Below, one piece after another: positions 17,558 through 26,396 of a DNA stretch of 64,000 nucleotides. The translations under genes were made by a program, and so were the position numbers. This DNA comes from JBHENC01 sp046262295 (lineage in GTDB: Bacteria; Acidobacteriota; Blastocatellia; Pyrinomonadales; Pyrinomonadaceae). Position 1 is the stretch's first letter, and the number at the start of each line of letters is the position of its first letter. Under the pieces are notes generated by a model. The model had not been told where the DNA came from. It saw only the letters and a list, made by a program, of their open reading frames with translations, and made no database searches. The stretch is taken from assembly GCA_046262295.1 (NCBI GenBank), contig JBHENC010000011.1, forward strand, positions 62,001-126,000, written 5' to 3'.

Positions 17558-18403
17558 TCAGAGGCTCATGAGGCTCACGTTTCCCGAAGCGGATGAGACG
17601 TGCAGGCGGCGCGAACCGTTGCCGAGACGCCCGCGCGCGTGGCTGCCCGGCCCGTACTGCGGTTTCTCGATTTGCAGCGGAAAGTTGGTTTTGACCGAAC
17701 CCGTCGCGCTCGACATTTCGACTTCCGCATCGAGACCGGCAGGCAGACGAACGTTAACATCGCCGCTCGCGGAAGCGAATTTCATATTGTCCGCGCCTTC
17801 GAGCCGCGCTATCTCTACGTCAACATCGCCACTCGCGCTCTGCGCGTTCACGGAACCCGAGGCATTGCGCACGCGCATTTCGCCGCTCGCCGTCGTCGCT
17901 TTAATCGCGCCGGAAACGTCTTTGACGAGCACGTTGCCGCTCGCCGTCGTCACGCGCGCGTCTCCGACGATGAGGTTGCTTACTTCTATATCGCCGCTCG
18001 CCGTCGAAACCGGATCGAGATTAAGGCGCAGGCTGCGCGGCACGCGAACCTCGAAGCGCACGCTCGCATTGCAATTGCGGCAATCAGGATAACGCACACG
18101 TATATCAACGCGATTGCCCGCGCTCATATCTTCTATCTCCACCTGATCTTTGTCGCGCCCTTCGCGGAAACCGTTCACGATTACCGCGTCGCCTTCGTAG
18201 CCCGCGACGCTGATATTGCCGGAAACATTACGAATCGAGACGCCACCGCCCGCGCCTATGCGATAGGTTTTCTGAAAATCCTGCGCTTCGGCGAGCGGCG
18301 AAACGGTGACGCGCAGATGTTTGAAGACGCCCGCATACGCCGGACTAAAAACAACGGCGAGGCCGATGAAAGCGAACGCGATTCCCTGTAAAATTCTTTT
18401 CAT
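17558..18403 (-). CDS. DUF4097-family secreted repeat protein (second copy)
   Basis: The 281-residue protein has a signal peptide (IAFAFIGLAVVFSPAYAG) and then the DUF4097 pattern of short 'sG.i.v.....' units: SGDIEVSN, TASGNVLVKDVSG, TASGEMRVRNASG, SASGDVDVEI, SASGDVNVRL and SASGNVSLM. These stack as a beta-helix or adhesin-like repeat. Members often accompany ECF sigma systems; here two copies lie on either side of an HExxH protein. It sits 46 bases downstream of that protein and likely belongs to the same transcript, driven by the promoter at 19.9 kb. Confidence 0.8.
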   Translation of the reverse strand: MKRILQGIAFAFIGLAVVFSPAYAGVFKHLRVTVSPLAEAQDFQKTYRIGAGGGVSIRNVSGNISVAGYEGDAVIVNGFREGRDKDQVEIEDMSAGNRVDIRVRYPDCRNCNASVRFEVRVPRSLRLNLDPVSTASGDIEVSNLIVGDARVTTASGNVLVKDVSGAIKATTASGEMRVRNASGSVNAQSASGDVDVEIARLEGADNMKFASASGDVNVRLPAGLDAEVEMSSATGSVKTNFPLQIEKPQYGPGSHARGRLGNGSRRLHVSSASGNVSLMSL

Positions 18404-18449
18404 GATTGATTCAACTCCCTTTCGTTTTGCGTATCGAATTTATGAATGA

Positions 18450-19783
18450 TCAGCGAGGAATTTGCGAAGGCACGTCCTTCTGCAACACGTAGTCGCCCGT
18501 TCGTGTGCCGGATTTGATCGTCCAGCCGGGATTCAAACTCAACGTCCAGCCATCGCCGCGTATTAACGGCGCGTTCGAATCGGTCGGCGCGGGCACGTAA
18601 ACTTTCGTAAACGAAGCGTTGAGCAGCGCGCCTTTCGTGACGTTGAGAATGCCCCATGCGTCAACGATGCGTATGTCCGGGTAGATGGTTCCGAGCGCGT
18701 CGAGCGGCAGAAGATTATTCGGATTAAACTGCAAGCTCATGCGCCGTAGCGGAATCTCTAAACGATGGCCCTCAATTAACAGCGCACGATACGCGGCGAG
18801 TCTTTTCCGGCGATGGTTCTCGCGCCCGGTCTCCGCTGCGATCAGCGCGCTGCCGCCATACTTCGCCGAAGCTCTCGCGGCCTCGTCCTTAATGTTCGGC
18901 GGCAACTTTATGGCGAGCGCACTTTGTAGCAACGATCCCAAGTCCTGTGCCGACGTTAAGTTTGCGCGCCATTTCGCGCCCGCTTCATCAAGCAAAATTC
19001 CATAGGCCGCCCCCGAAGCGTAAGCAAAAGAGCGCACGAAAGTTTCCTTCTTCCCGGCCTCTTTGAGTTGCGTGGCGACGTATGCGTTGACATCCGGTCT
19101 GCCACTTAATTTGATGCCGGTGTATTCGGCAAGCCCTTCGTTCATCTCTAAAGCACGCTCTTGCGCACTGGCTTCCTCAAACAACGTCCGGCGGTATGCG
19201 CGAAACAACAGCGCATCCTTCAACGCTTCCAGCCGCAAGGTTCCGCGATGAATCAAAGCGTTGGCGAGCGCACGCCATTCGAGTTGCAGCCAGATACGCC
19301 CGTCCGTCGAATCCAGATGATTATTGGCGGGCATCGAACCGGCGAGGCCGAGACCTGTTTGCACGCGATGCCATGATTCATGCGCGAGCAGTTGGGCGCG
19401 CGTGTATTTATCTTCCGGCAGCGGCCAGATAATCATCGCCCAGAGCACGCCTGCCCAACTGCTGGCGGTATTCGCAATGTTCACGTCTTCCGGCAATCTA
19501 CCGCTGAAGACGTTCCCTTCGACGCTTAATCGGCCTTGCTCATCTTTTCGATTCGCCACGACGGTGCGCGTCGCTTTATCACGAAGAGCAGCGGGCTGCA
19601 CAGTGAAACGCCCCACAGATGGCCGCCGTCGAGCCGACATTGAACGTTGGCTTCCGCGAAATATTCCTGCGCCTGCGCTCTGTTGATCGTCGTTTGCTGC
19701 TGCGCTATCGAGCGAGATGGAAACGTCAACGCGCATCCGAATATTAATAAGCCGATAAGCGACTTTGATCTTTGTATGTGCAC
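18450..19783 (-). CDS. Secreted HExxH protein, frameshifted near the N-terminus
   Basis: Two overlapping frames make one protein. The 5' frame (start 19783) carries a signal peptide (SLIGLLIFGCALTFPSRSIAQ) and runs to LWGVSLCSPLLFV; the main frame resumes at DKATRTVVANRKDEQGRL. Joining them needs one added base near 19579-19583, giving 445 codons including the stop; a lost T is the simplest explanation. The main frame has HESWH (HExxH) and a later NEGLAEY, the pattern of a gluzincin-type zinc protein, though the family is not one I can name. The region just downstream encodes DUF4097. A start wholly inside the main frame (19736) would lack the signal peptide and is unlikely to be the natural start. 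Confidence 0.7.
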
Positions 19784-19910
19784 GGTGTCTCCCTTCGCAG
19801 ATTCGTTTTCGCGTTCATAGCAGGCCGCACGCGGACGTAGTTATCCCAAGCGATTGAGAGTCGTATCGAAACTCGTCTGCCGGTCGCTTCCGGCCTTGCC
19901 TGCCGCTTTA

Positions 19911-19944
19911 GTATAGAAACACCACGCGGCTTAAATTTGTGGCA
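19911..19944 (-). promoter_or_regulatory. Candidate ECF-sigma promoter of the HExxH/DUF4097 unit
   Basis: On the minus strand TGCCACAAAT is followed after exactly ten bases by TGGTGTTT and then CTATAC. The same two blocks with the same ten-base spacing occur upstream of the ECF sigma gene (22542-22575, TGGTGTTTATAGTG). Identical blocks with identical spacing in two regulatory regions of a sigma-factor neighbourhood point to a shared promoter recognised by that sigma factor. The start codon at 19783 lies about 120 bp downstream. Confidence 0.6.
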
Positions 19945-19980
19945 GTATTTTTTCAGTCGGCGAATTTATTTAAGGAGAAT

Positions 19981-20952
19981 CTACTTGCGACGCAGCCGCA
20001 GTGTGCCGCTGAAAGAGGTGAGGTTGAGCGTGGCGTCGCCCGTGCCGAACACGCCGTTGACGAGGCGCGAAGAGGCTTGTGAGTTATCCGTCTCGAACTT
20101 GAAAGGAAGATTGGTGAAGATGATGCTTCCGCCGCGAGAGACGCGCGCCGTGAATTGGAATGAAGCATTTTCCGGCAGCAAGACGTCTACATTGCCGCTG
20201 ATTGTTCTGAAGCGATAACGCCCGCCGCGCGCCAGCCCTCCCGCCATGCTGACGTTTCCGCTCACGGCAGCGACTTCGACGCGCGCATGGCCGATGCGTT
20301 CAAGCTTGACGTTGCCGCTCGTCGTTGTGACTTCGAGTTCATCGCTTGCCGCCGAAGGATTCGCGTCTCGCACGTCAACGCTGCCGCTGACGGAGCGCAG
20401 GCGCACAGAACCGCTGGCGTTCTCTAGGTCAACATCACCGCTCACGCTCACAACTTCGATGCCCTTACCGATGCGCCGCACCAGCGCGTTGCCGCTGACG
20501 GTCTGCACGCGGGCTTCCGCTATCTCTTCGATCTTCACATCGCCGCTCAACGTCTTCACTTCCACACTCGCGCCGCGCGGCACATCCAATTCGACATCGC
20601 TGAAAGATTGGCAATCGTTTGGCGTGCGCCTGCGATTGGCGGGATCAGTCAACAAAACTTCAAGACGCATGGCGTTTAGCGAAGCAGCATCACCGCGCCG
20701 CAACTCTACGGCGGCGGCGTTGCGTGAGCGGGCGCGCACTTCGCGCCGATCCCAGCCGCGCACGGTGATATTCCCCGAACCCGTGCAAAGCGAAACGGCA
20801 ACCGAAGCATCTGCGGCGACGGAACGCTCGACGCCCTGCGCCGCAATCGTCTTCGTTGATTGGCCTGTCGTTCCGCGTATGCCTGCGTTCGCAGCGAACG
20901 GCGCGGCAGCGATGACGATTAAGAAAAAGATTAGCGGTAAAGAGTTTTTCAT
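19981..20952 (-). CDS. DUF4097-family secreted repeat protein (first copy, sigma operon)
   Basis: The 323-residue protein has a signal peptide (LPLIFFLIVIAAAPFAANAG) and DUF4097 repeats: SGNITVRGWDRRE, TLSGDVKIEEI, TVSGNALVRRIG, SVSGDVDLENASG, SVSGSVDVRD, TTSGNVKLERIG, AVSGNVSM. The ATG at 20952 is chosen because it starts the signal peptide; an in-frame start at 21120 would overlap the anti-sigma gene and add an unlikely extension. It follows the anti-sigma gene by 31 bases and is likely its co-transcribed target or sensor. Confidence 0.8.
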   Translation of the reverse strand: MKNSLPLIFFLIVIAAAPFAANAGIRGTTGQSTKTIAAQGVERSVAADASVAVSLCTGSGNITVRGWDRREVRARSRNAAAVELRRGDAASLNAMRLEVLLTDPANRRRTPNDCQSFSDVELDVPRGASVEVKTLSGDVKIEEIAEARVQTVSGNALVRRIGKGIEVVSVSGDVDLENASGSVRLRSVSGSVDVRDANPSAASDELEVTTTSGNVKLERIGHARVEVAAVSGNVSMAGGLARGGRYRFRTISGNVDVLLPENASFQFTARVSRGGSIIFTNLPFKFETDNSQASSRLVNGVFGTGDATLNLTSFSGTLRLRRK

Positions 20953-20983
20953 AAGCGATGGATCGTCAAAGAAGCTCCGGCAT

Positions 20984-21928
20984 TTAGCGCGCAGCACTCG
21001 CAAAGGTGTCCAGCAAATCGAGCTTGCTTTGATACGCAGCAAGTAAGAATTCGGCGGCATCCCCGTCGCCCGGATTGCGGCGCACTTCGCTTCGGGTAGC
21101 GGCAATCGCTTTATCAACAACCGCCAGATTACGCTTGTATTCGGCGCGCACGGGCGGCGGCAAAGCCGTCTCTTTATTCGCTTCGATAACAGTTGTCAGC
21201 GACGCGATGGCGCTCAAATAACTCTGCTCGCCCGGCAAAAGCTTATCCGCTGGCGTTACATTATTGGCGTTGCGATCATTAGCAAGCACGCGCGGGCGAT
21301 TATTTGTTCGCGCGTAATTCGCATATCGCAACGGCGACGGCGTAGCAAGGGATTTGCGAATAGTGTTGCGGCTCTTGTCGGCGTTTAAGCCGGAAACATC
21401 ATTCGTCGCCGGTATTGCGCTACCGCCCGTTTGCGTTGATCCGTTTTTGCCGTCGCTGTTGGAAGCGACAAGCTCGCCTTTATTCTCATTCAACGCGACT
21501 TGCGGCGCGGTGCGCGGTGATTGAAGGCTAAGAAAAACAGCTCCGACAATCAAAGCGACGACAAGGCTTGCGAAGGCAACGGCGGGGCGCGGGTGTTCCG
21601 TGAGCAGGGTGTAGAAAGATTTCAAACGAGAGGCGAAGCCTGTCTCGCCGCGCACAATGTTTCGCGCGATAGGCGGCGTATCTTCCGTCTCCGAAGACTG
21701 TGCGGCGAGAGCAGCGTCAAGGCGCGCGCGCAATCGCTCGGTCGGCACGCTGGCGGGAAACAACGGCTCAAGCGTGGTCGAAAGAAACATCGCGTCGCTT
21801 TCGATCTCGCGCACAACTTTCGCGCAACCGGCGCAGGCTTCCAGATGCGCCGCCGTCTCTTTCGCGGCTTCGGCGTCTAATTCGCCGTCCACATAGCTTT
21901 GCAAAATTTCTTCACCCTGACACGTCAT
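20984..21928 (-). CDS. Anti-sigma factor with zinc-finger domain
   Basis: The 314-residue protein starts with a zf-HC2 anti-sigma domain (QGEEILQSYVDGELD, then HLEACAGCAKVV, the H-x3-C-x2-C motif of ZAS proteins). A single transmembrane helix follows at about residues 117-135 (VAFASLVVALIVGAVFLSL), leaving a long extracytoplasmic region with an unstructured Asn/Arg-rich part. It would hold the ECF sigma factor at the membrane until a signal releases it. The ATG at 21928 overlaps the sigma gene end by 17 bases and has a strong GGAGGGGG site; an upstream in-frame Met is unlikely. Confidence 0.85.
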   Translation of the reverse strand: MTCQGEEILQSYVDGELDAEAAKETAAHLEACAGCAKVVREIESDAMFLSTTLEPLFPASVPTERLRARLDAALAAQSSETEDTPPIARNIVRGETGFASRLKSFYTLLTEHPRPAVAFASLVVALIVGAVFLSLQSPRTAPQVALNENKGELVASNSDGKNGSTQTGGSAIPATNDVSGLNADKSRNTIRKSLATPSPLRYANYARTNNRPRVLANDRNANNVTPADKLLPGEQSYLSAIASLTTVIEANKETALPPPVRAEYKRNLAVVDKAIAATRSEVRRNPGDGDAAEFLLAAYQSKLDLLDTFASAAR

Positions 21929-22529
21929 CGCCCCCTCCGATCTTTCCGTACACTCGCAAAAACTCTTTGCGCCCGCGCGCAATCAAGCTGCCCACATTCG
22001 TTTCTTTGATTGACAACACGACGGCGATTTCCCTGTAAGAGAGTCCCTGTTGTTTCAGCAGCAAACAACTGCGCGTCGGCTCTGTGATGCGTTCCAGCGC
22101 GCGGCTCACCGTTTCGATCCGCGTGCGCCGTTCATACTCGTCGTCCGGCGCGGGCGCGAAATCGTTTCGGTGCGCTTCCTCCTGCGCAAACTTTTCTTCG
22201 CGCACGACGCTTCGATGTCGTCCACGCAAAGCGTTGTGCGCGGCATTGATCGTCACGCGCAAAAGCCATGCGCGTAACAACTCTTCACCCGGAACCGCCG
22301 TCTTTAACTGCCGGTACAATTTCAGGAAAACTTCCTGCGAAACGTCTTCCGCCAGCGCCGCATCGCGCATCAGCGCGTAGGCCGTGCGATAAACGGCGCG
22401 GTGATGAAGTTGGAAAGCTTCATCGAAATTGACGGGCGCGGGCGACGCCACGACAGCAGTCTTAGTGCTCTCCGCGCTTGGTTGTTCCACCACAGAATTC
22501 GCCAGCATTCTCGCTTGTACGCTCATCAT
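21912..22529 (-). CDS. ECF RNA polymerase sigma factor
   Basis: The 205-residue protein has sigma region 2 (FQLHHRAVYRTAYALMRD, then LAEDVSQEVFLKLYRQL) and region 4 (LSYREIAVVLSIKETNVGSL, a helix-turn-helix), linked by a short spacer with no region 3, as in group IV factors. It is followed by its anti-sigma partner. The promoter block at 22542-22575 lies so close to the 22529 start that the real start may be a later Met (for example at about 22508). The shared promoter upstream of the 19.8-kb gene suggests positive autoregulation and a two-unit local regulon. Confidence 0.88.
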   Translation of the reverse strand: MMSVQARMLANSVVEQPSAESTKTAVVASPAPVNFDEAFQLHHRAVYRTAYALMRDAALAEDVSQEVFLKLYRQLKTAVPGEELLRAWLLRVTINAAHNALRGRHRSVVREEKFAQEEAHRNDFAPAPDDEYERRTRIETVSRALERITEPTRSCLLLKQQGLSYREIAVVLSIKETNVGSLIARGRKEFLRVYGKIGGGDDVSG

Positions 22530-22541
22530 CCGCCGCTCTCA

Positions 22542-22575
22542 CACTATAAACACCATCCGCGCGCGATTTGTGGCA
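22542..22575 (-). promoter_or_regulatory. Candidate autoregulated promoter of the ECF sigma operon
   Basis: The minus strand carries TGCCACAAAT, ten bases, then TGGTGTTTATAGTG. The first block is 10/10 and the TGGTGTTT block 8/8 identical to the pair at 19911-19944. The spacing matches a -35/-10 arrangement. Confidence 0.6.
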
Positions 22576-22781
22576 ACATTTATTCCACGCCGCCGCTTTT
22601 CATGTTTTTGCCGGTGGCGCAAACCTCCGCTATGACTGAAACTACGGCCTACCGATTTGGCGTAAAGGCGCGCATCGCATTATATTGTACACATACTTTA
22701 TGAGCAGAGTTTTAGTTTACAACCCGCGCGCACGCCGCCCGAAGATTTCACTAACTTTCTCTTCCCATAATCCGCATAAGC

Positions 22782-23867
22782 ATGACTGAAGAAAAAGACC
22801 TGACAGAACGAACAACGCCGTCAACGCCGCAAACGTCGGCGCTTTACAACAGCCCGTTTATGCGCGCCTGCCGCCGCGAACACGTGCCGTATACGCCCGT
22901 CTGGTTGATGCGGCAGGCCGGGAGATATATGCGCGAATACCGCGAAGTACGCGCGCGCACCTCTTTTCTAGAACTGTGCAAACGCCCGGAGCTGGCGACG
23001 GAGGTGACCGTCTATGCCGCCGAACGCCTCAAAGTGGACGCGGCGATTATCTTCGCGGACATTCTGCTGATCGTCGAACCGATGGGCATAGAGTTGGAGT
23101 TTGCCAAAGGCGAAGGGCCACAGCTACATAATCCCGTCCGCACGGGCGCGGACGTTGACCGTTTGCGCGAAGTGGAAAACGTGGAATCCCTTGATTATGT
23201 TTTCGAGGCGATCCGGCAAACGCGCCGCGCCCTTCGCGCAGACTTACCGCTAATCGGCTTCGCGGGCGCGCCCTTCACGCTCGCCTCTTACATCACGGAA
23301 GGCGGCTCGTCGAAAAATTACATTCATACCAAACGCTTGATGTACACGGATGCGGGCGCGTGGCACGAGATGATGGCGCGTATCTCGCGCTCGCTCGCGC
23401 GCTATCTGAACGCGCAGATCGCGGCGGGCGCGCAGGCCGTCCAACTCTTCGATTCATGGGTCGGGGCTTTGAGCCTGCACGATTACCGCGAGTATGTTTT
23501 GCCGCACACGCGAAGCGTGATCGAGAACATCACGCCCGGCACGCCCGTGATTCATTTCGGCACGGGCACGGCGGCGCTTCTCGAAGCAATGCGCGAAGCG
23601 GGCGGCAGCGTGATCGGCCTCGACTGGCGCGTTGACTTGAAGGATGCGTGGGCGCGTCTCGGCGACGTGGCCGTGATGGGAAACTTCGATTCGATAGCAC
23701 TCTTCGCCGACACGGGCTATATACGCGCCGAAGCCAAGCGCATTCTCGATAGCGCCGCGAATCGTCCCGGCCACATCTTCAATCTGGGACACGGTATCTT
23801 GCCTGAAACGCCCGTTGAGAACGTCATCGCACTGGTTGAGGCGGTGCACGAGTTTAGTCAAAGATAA
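22782..23867 (+). CDS. hemE: Uroporphyrinogen decarboxylase
   Basis: The 361-residue protein converts uroporphyrinogen III to coproporphyrinogen III in heme synthesis. The two family signatures are clear: PVWLMRQAGRYM near residue 40, and GFAGAPFTLASYITEGG near residue 160, followed by the conserved SWVGALS and HFGTGT regions. Length is normal for HemE. It begins the cluster hemE-hemH-hemG/hemY, which is read as one unit, with 18 bases to hemH. The 250-bp divergent region to the sigma gene should hold its promoter; no consensus is obvious. Confidence 0.95.
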   Translation: MTEEKDLTERTTPSTPQTSALYNSPFMRACRREHVPYTPVWLMRQAGRYMREYREVRARTSFLELCKRPELATEVTVYAAERLKVDAAIIFADILLIVEPMGIELEFAKGEGPQLHNPVRTGADVDRLREVENVESLDYVFEAIRQTRRALRADLPLIGFAGAPFTLASYITEGGSSKNYIHTKRLMYTDAGAWHEMMARISRSLARYLNAQIAAGAQAVQLFDSWVGALSLHDYREYVLPHTRSVIENITPGTPVIHFGTGTAALLEAMREAGGSVIGLDWRVDLKDAWARLGDVAVMGNFDSIALFADTGYIRAEAKRILDSAANRPGHIFNLGHGILPETPVENVIALVEAVHEFSQR

Positions 23868-23885
23868 GCAAAAGATAAATTCAAT

Positions 23886-24929
23886 ATGAGCGATTCTTAC
23901 GATGCGATCTTAGTGGTTTCTTTCGGCGGGCCGGAAGGAATGGATGAAGTGATGCCGTTTCTCGAAAACGTGTTGCGCGGCAAAAACGTGCCGCCGGAGA
24001 GAATGCGCGCCGTTTCTCATCACTACGGAATGTTCGGCGGCGTCAGCCCGATCAACGAACAGAACCGCAAGTTAATCGCCGCCCTGCAAGGAGAGCTGAA
24101 CGCCAACGGGCCACACCTTCCGATTTACTGGGGAAATCGCAACTGGCATCCGATGCTGGCGGACACTTTGCGCCAGATGGCCGCCGACGGCATCACACGC
24201 GCGCTGGCGTTCGTCACTTCCGCTTACAGTTCTTATTCCGGTTGCAGGCAATACCGCGAAGACATCGCGCGGGCGCAGGCGGAAGTCGGAAGCGGCGCGC
24301 CGCAGATTGATAAGCTGCGCGTCTTTTACAATCATCCCGGCTTCATCGAACCGAACATCGAGAACGTCACAGCGGCGCTTGAACAGATACCGGCTGATCG
24401 TCGTGCGGCGGCGCATATCGCTTTCACGGCACACAGCATTCCGCAGTCAATGGCGATGAACTGTTTGTATCAGGATCAACTTCTCGATGCCTGCGGGTTA
24501 ATCGCGGCGGCGCTCGGCAAAGAGCAATGGCAACTCGTGTTTCAAAGCCGCAGCGGGCCGCCTACACAGTCATGGCTCGAACCGGACATTTGCGATCACC
24601 TACGGCAGTTGAAAGCAAACGGCGCGCAGGATGTCGTCATCGCGCCCGTTGGCTTTATCTCGGATCACATGGAAGTGATTTACGATCTAGACACGGAAGC
24701 GCGCGATCTTTCCGCAGAGATAAATTTGAACATCGTTCGCGCCGCGACGGTGGGCACGCATCCGACGTTTATCAAAATGATCCGCGAGTTAATCGTCGAA
24801 CGCATGAGCGATGCGCCCGTGCGTCGCGCGCTCGGCACACGCGGCGCAAATCACGATGTGTGCCCCGCCGATTGCTGCTTGATGGGCGCAGCGAGACCCG
24901 TCGGCGTGCCAACGCAATCTTCTCAATAA
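23886..24929 (+). CDS. hemH: Ferrochelatase (proto- or coproporphyrin type)
   Basis: The 347-residue protein inserts iron into the porphyrin ring. It has VVSFGGPEGMDEV, HYGMFGGVSPIN, and the family signature FTAHSIPQSM with the invariant His, then GFISDHMEVIYDLD with the conserved Glu. The C-terminus carries CPADCC and there is an SGC at about residue 117; iron-sulfur-containing ferrochelatases use one internal and three C-terminal cysteines, so an Fe-S cluster is possible though the spacing differs. Whether the substrate is protoporphyrin IX or coproporphyrin III cannot be decided here. The stop overlaps the next start (TAATG). Confidence 0.93.
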   Translation: MSDSYDAILVVSFGGPEGMDEVMPFLENVLRGKNVPPERMRAVSHHYGMFGGVSPINEQNRKLIAALQGELNANGPHLPIYWGNRNWHPMLADTLRQMAADGITRALAFVTSAYSSYSGCRQYREDIARAQAEVGSGAPQIDKLRVFYNHPGFIEPNIENVTAALEQIPADRRAAAHIAFTAHSIPQSMAMNCLYQDQLLDACGLIAAALGKEQWQLVFQSRSGPPTQSWLEPDICDHLRQLKANGAQDVVIAPVGFISDHMEVIYDLDTEARDLSAEINLNIVRAATVGTHPTFIKMIRELIVERMSDAPVRRALGTRGANHDVCPADCCLMGAARPVGVPTQSSQ

Positions 24930-26392
24930 TGACTCGAACGCCTTCGGGCAACACGCGCAAGGTTGTTATCATCGGCGGCGGCATCAGCGGCCTCGCGGCG
25001 GCGCACCGCCTCGCGGAACAACGCGCGTCGGTTGACTCTTCGTTTGAAGTCTTGCTGCTCGAAGCGAGTTCGCGTCTCGGCGGTATCATCCGCACAGAGC
25101 GGCGCGAAGGTTTTTTGCTCGAAGGCGGCCCCGATTCTTTTATCTCCGAAAAGCCCGAAGCCTTAGCATTGGCAAAGCGCGTCGGCATTGCTGATCGAGT
25201 CATCGAAACTAATGCTGCGCACAGGCGTAGTTTTATCGTGCGTGGCGGGCGGCTTCACGGTGTGCCGGAAGGTTTTCAACTTCTCGCGCCGTCGCGCTTC
25301 TGGCCGTTCGTCACGTCCGGGATTTTCAGTTGGAGCGGCAAGGCGCGGATGGCGCTCGATCTAGTGTTACCGAAACGCGCCGATGCGAACGGCAAAGATG
25401 ACGAAAGCCTCGCGCAGTTTGTGCGGCGCAGGTTGGGACGCGAAGCTCTTGAACGCATGGCGCAGCCGATGGTCGGCGGCATCTATACGGCAGACCCGGA
25501 GCGTTTGAGTCTGCGCGCGACAATGCCGCGTTTTCTGGAAATGGAGAGCGCGCACGGAAGCATTATCAAAGCGATGCTACGCGCGCGGCGTAAACAGAAC
25601 GCCGAAGCAAAGCGCGGCACAAGCGGCGCGCGTTACAGTCTGTTTCTCTCTTTTGATGAAGGAATGCAGATGCTTGTGGACGGCGTCGCCGCGAAGCTTC
25701 CTGAAAATTCCACTCGCTTGAATGCGCCCGTCGAATCGCTTGCCTTTGACGAAGCGGCGCGGCGTTGGATGATTCGCATCAAGGATTCGGGCGAGACGAT
25801 TCATGCTGACGCGCTGTGTCTCGCGCTGCCGACCTTCGCCGCCGCTAATCTGCTGCGCGATACGGACGAGCAACTCGCCTCCGAACTAAACGAAATTTCT
25901 TACGCTTCGACGGCGACGATCAATCTCGCTTACAAACGTGCAGACATCTCGCACGCGCTTGACGGCTTCGGTTTCGTCTCGCCTTTAATCGAAGGGCGCG
26001 CGACGCTCGCCTGTTCTTTCAGCAGCGTTAAATTCGCGGGGCGTGCGCCGGAAGGCTATGTGCTGTTGCGCGCGTTTGTCGGCGGCGCGTTGCAGCCGGA
26101 GATGTTCGAGCTTGAAGACGGACAGATAATCGCGGCGGTGCGCGAAGATTTGCGCGCGCTTCTCGGCATTAAAACGCCGCCGCTTTTTTCGTTCGTGCAA
26201 AGATGGCCGCGCTCTATGCCGCAATATCATCTTGGACATCTCGAAAGAATAGAGCGCATCAACGCGCGCCTCGCAAACTTTCCAACGCTCGCAATCGCGG
26301 GCAATGCTTATAACGGCGCGGGCGTCCCCGATTGCATTCGCAGCGGTGAGAAAGCCGCCGACGCGATGCTCGCAAATCTTGCTTTACGTTAA
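24929..26392 (+). CDS. hemG: FAD-dependent protoporphyrinogen/coproporphyrinogen oxidase
   Basis: The 487-residue protein oxidises the porphyrinogen ring. Near its start is VVIIGGGISGLAAAHRL, the dinucleotide fold for FAD, followed by EASSRLGGIIRTER and EGGPDSF, and at the end IAGNAYNGAGVPDCIRSGEKAA, all typical of the HemY-type oxidase (annotated hemG or hemY). The ATG at 24929 overlaps the hemH stop; a longer in-frame opening upstream lies inside hemH and is not used. It completes a heme block whose substrate choice depends on hemN or hemQ elsewhere. Confidence 0.93.
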   Translation: MTRTPSGNTRKVVIIGGGISGLAAAHRLAEQRASVDSSFEVLLLEASSRLGGIIRTERREGFLLEGGPDSFISEKPEALALAKRVGIADRVIETNAAHRRSFIVRGGRLHGVPEGFQLLAPSRFWPFVTSGIFSWSGKARMALDLVLPKRADANGKDDESLAQFVRRRLGREALERMAQPMVGGIYTADPERLSLRATMPRFLEMESAHGSIIKAMLRARRKQNAEAKRGTSGARYSLFLSFDEGMQMLVDGVAAKLPENSTRLNAPVESLAFDEAARRWMIRIKDSGETIHADALCLALPTFAAANLLRDTDEQLASELNEISYASTATINLAYKRADISHALDGFGFVSPLIEGRATLACSFSSVKFAGRAPEGYVLLRAFVGGALQPEMFELEDGQIIAAVREDLRALLGIKTPPLFSFVQRWPRSMPQYHLGHLERIERINARLANFPTLAIAGNAYNGAGVPDCIRSGEKAADAMLANLALR

Positions 26393-26396
26393 GAGT

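Noticed and set aside
17100..18092. 330-codon plus-strand frame with repeated SPLA/TSPLA units
   Set aside because: It is the antisense shadow of the DUF4097 repeats and the adjoining gene end.
20246..21046. 266-codon plus-strand frame with TSPL/TLPL repeats
   Set aside because: Antisense shadow of the first DUF4097 gene.
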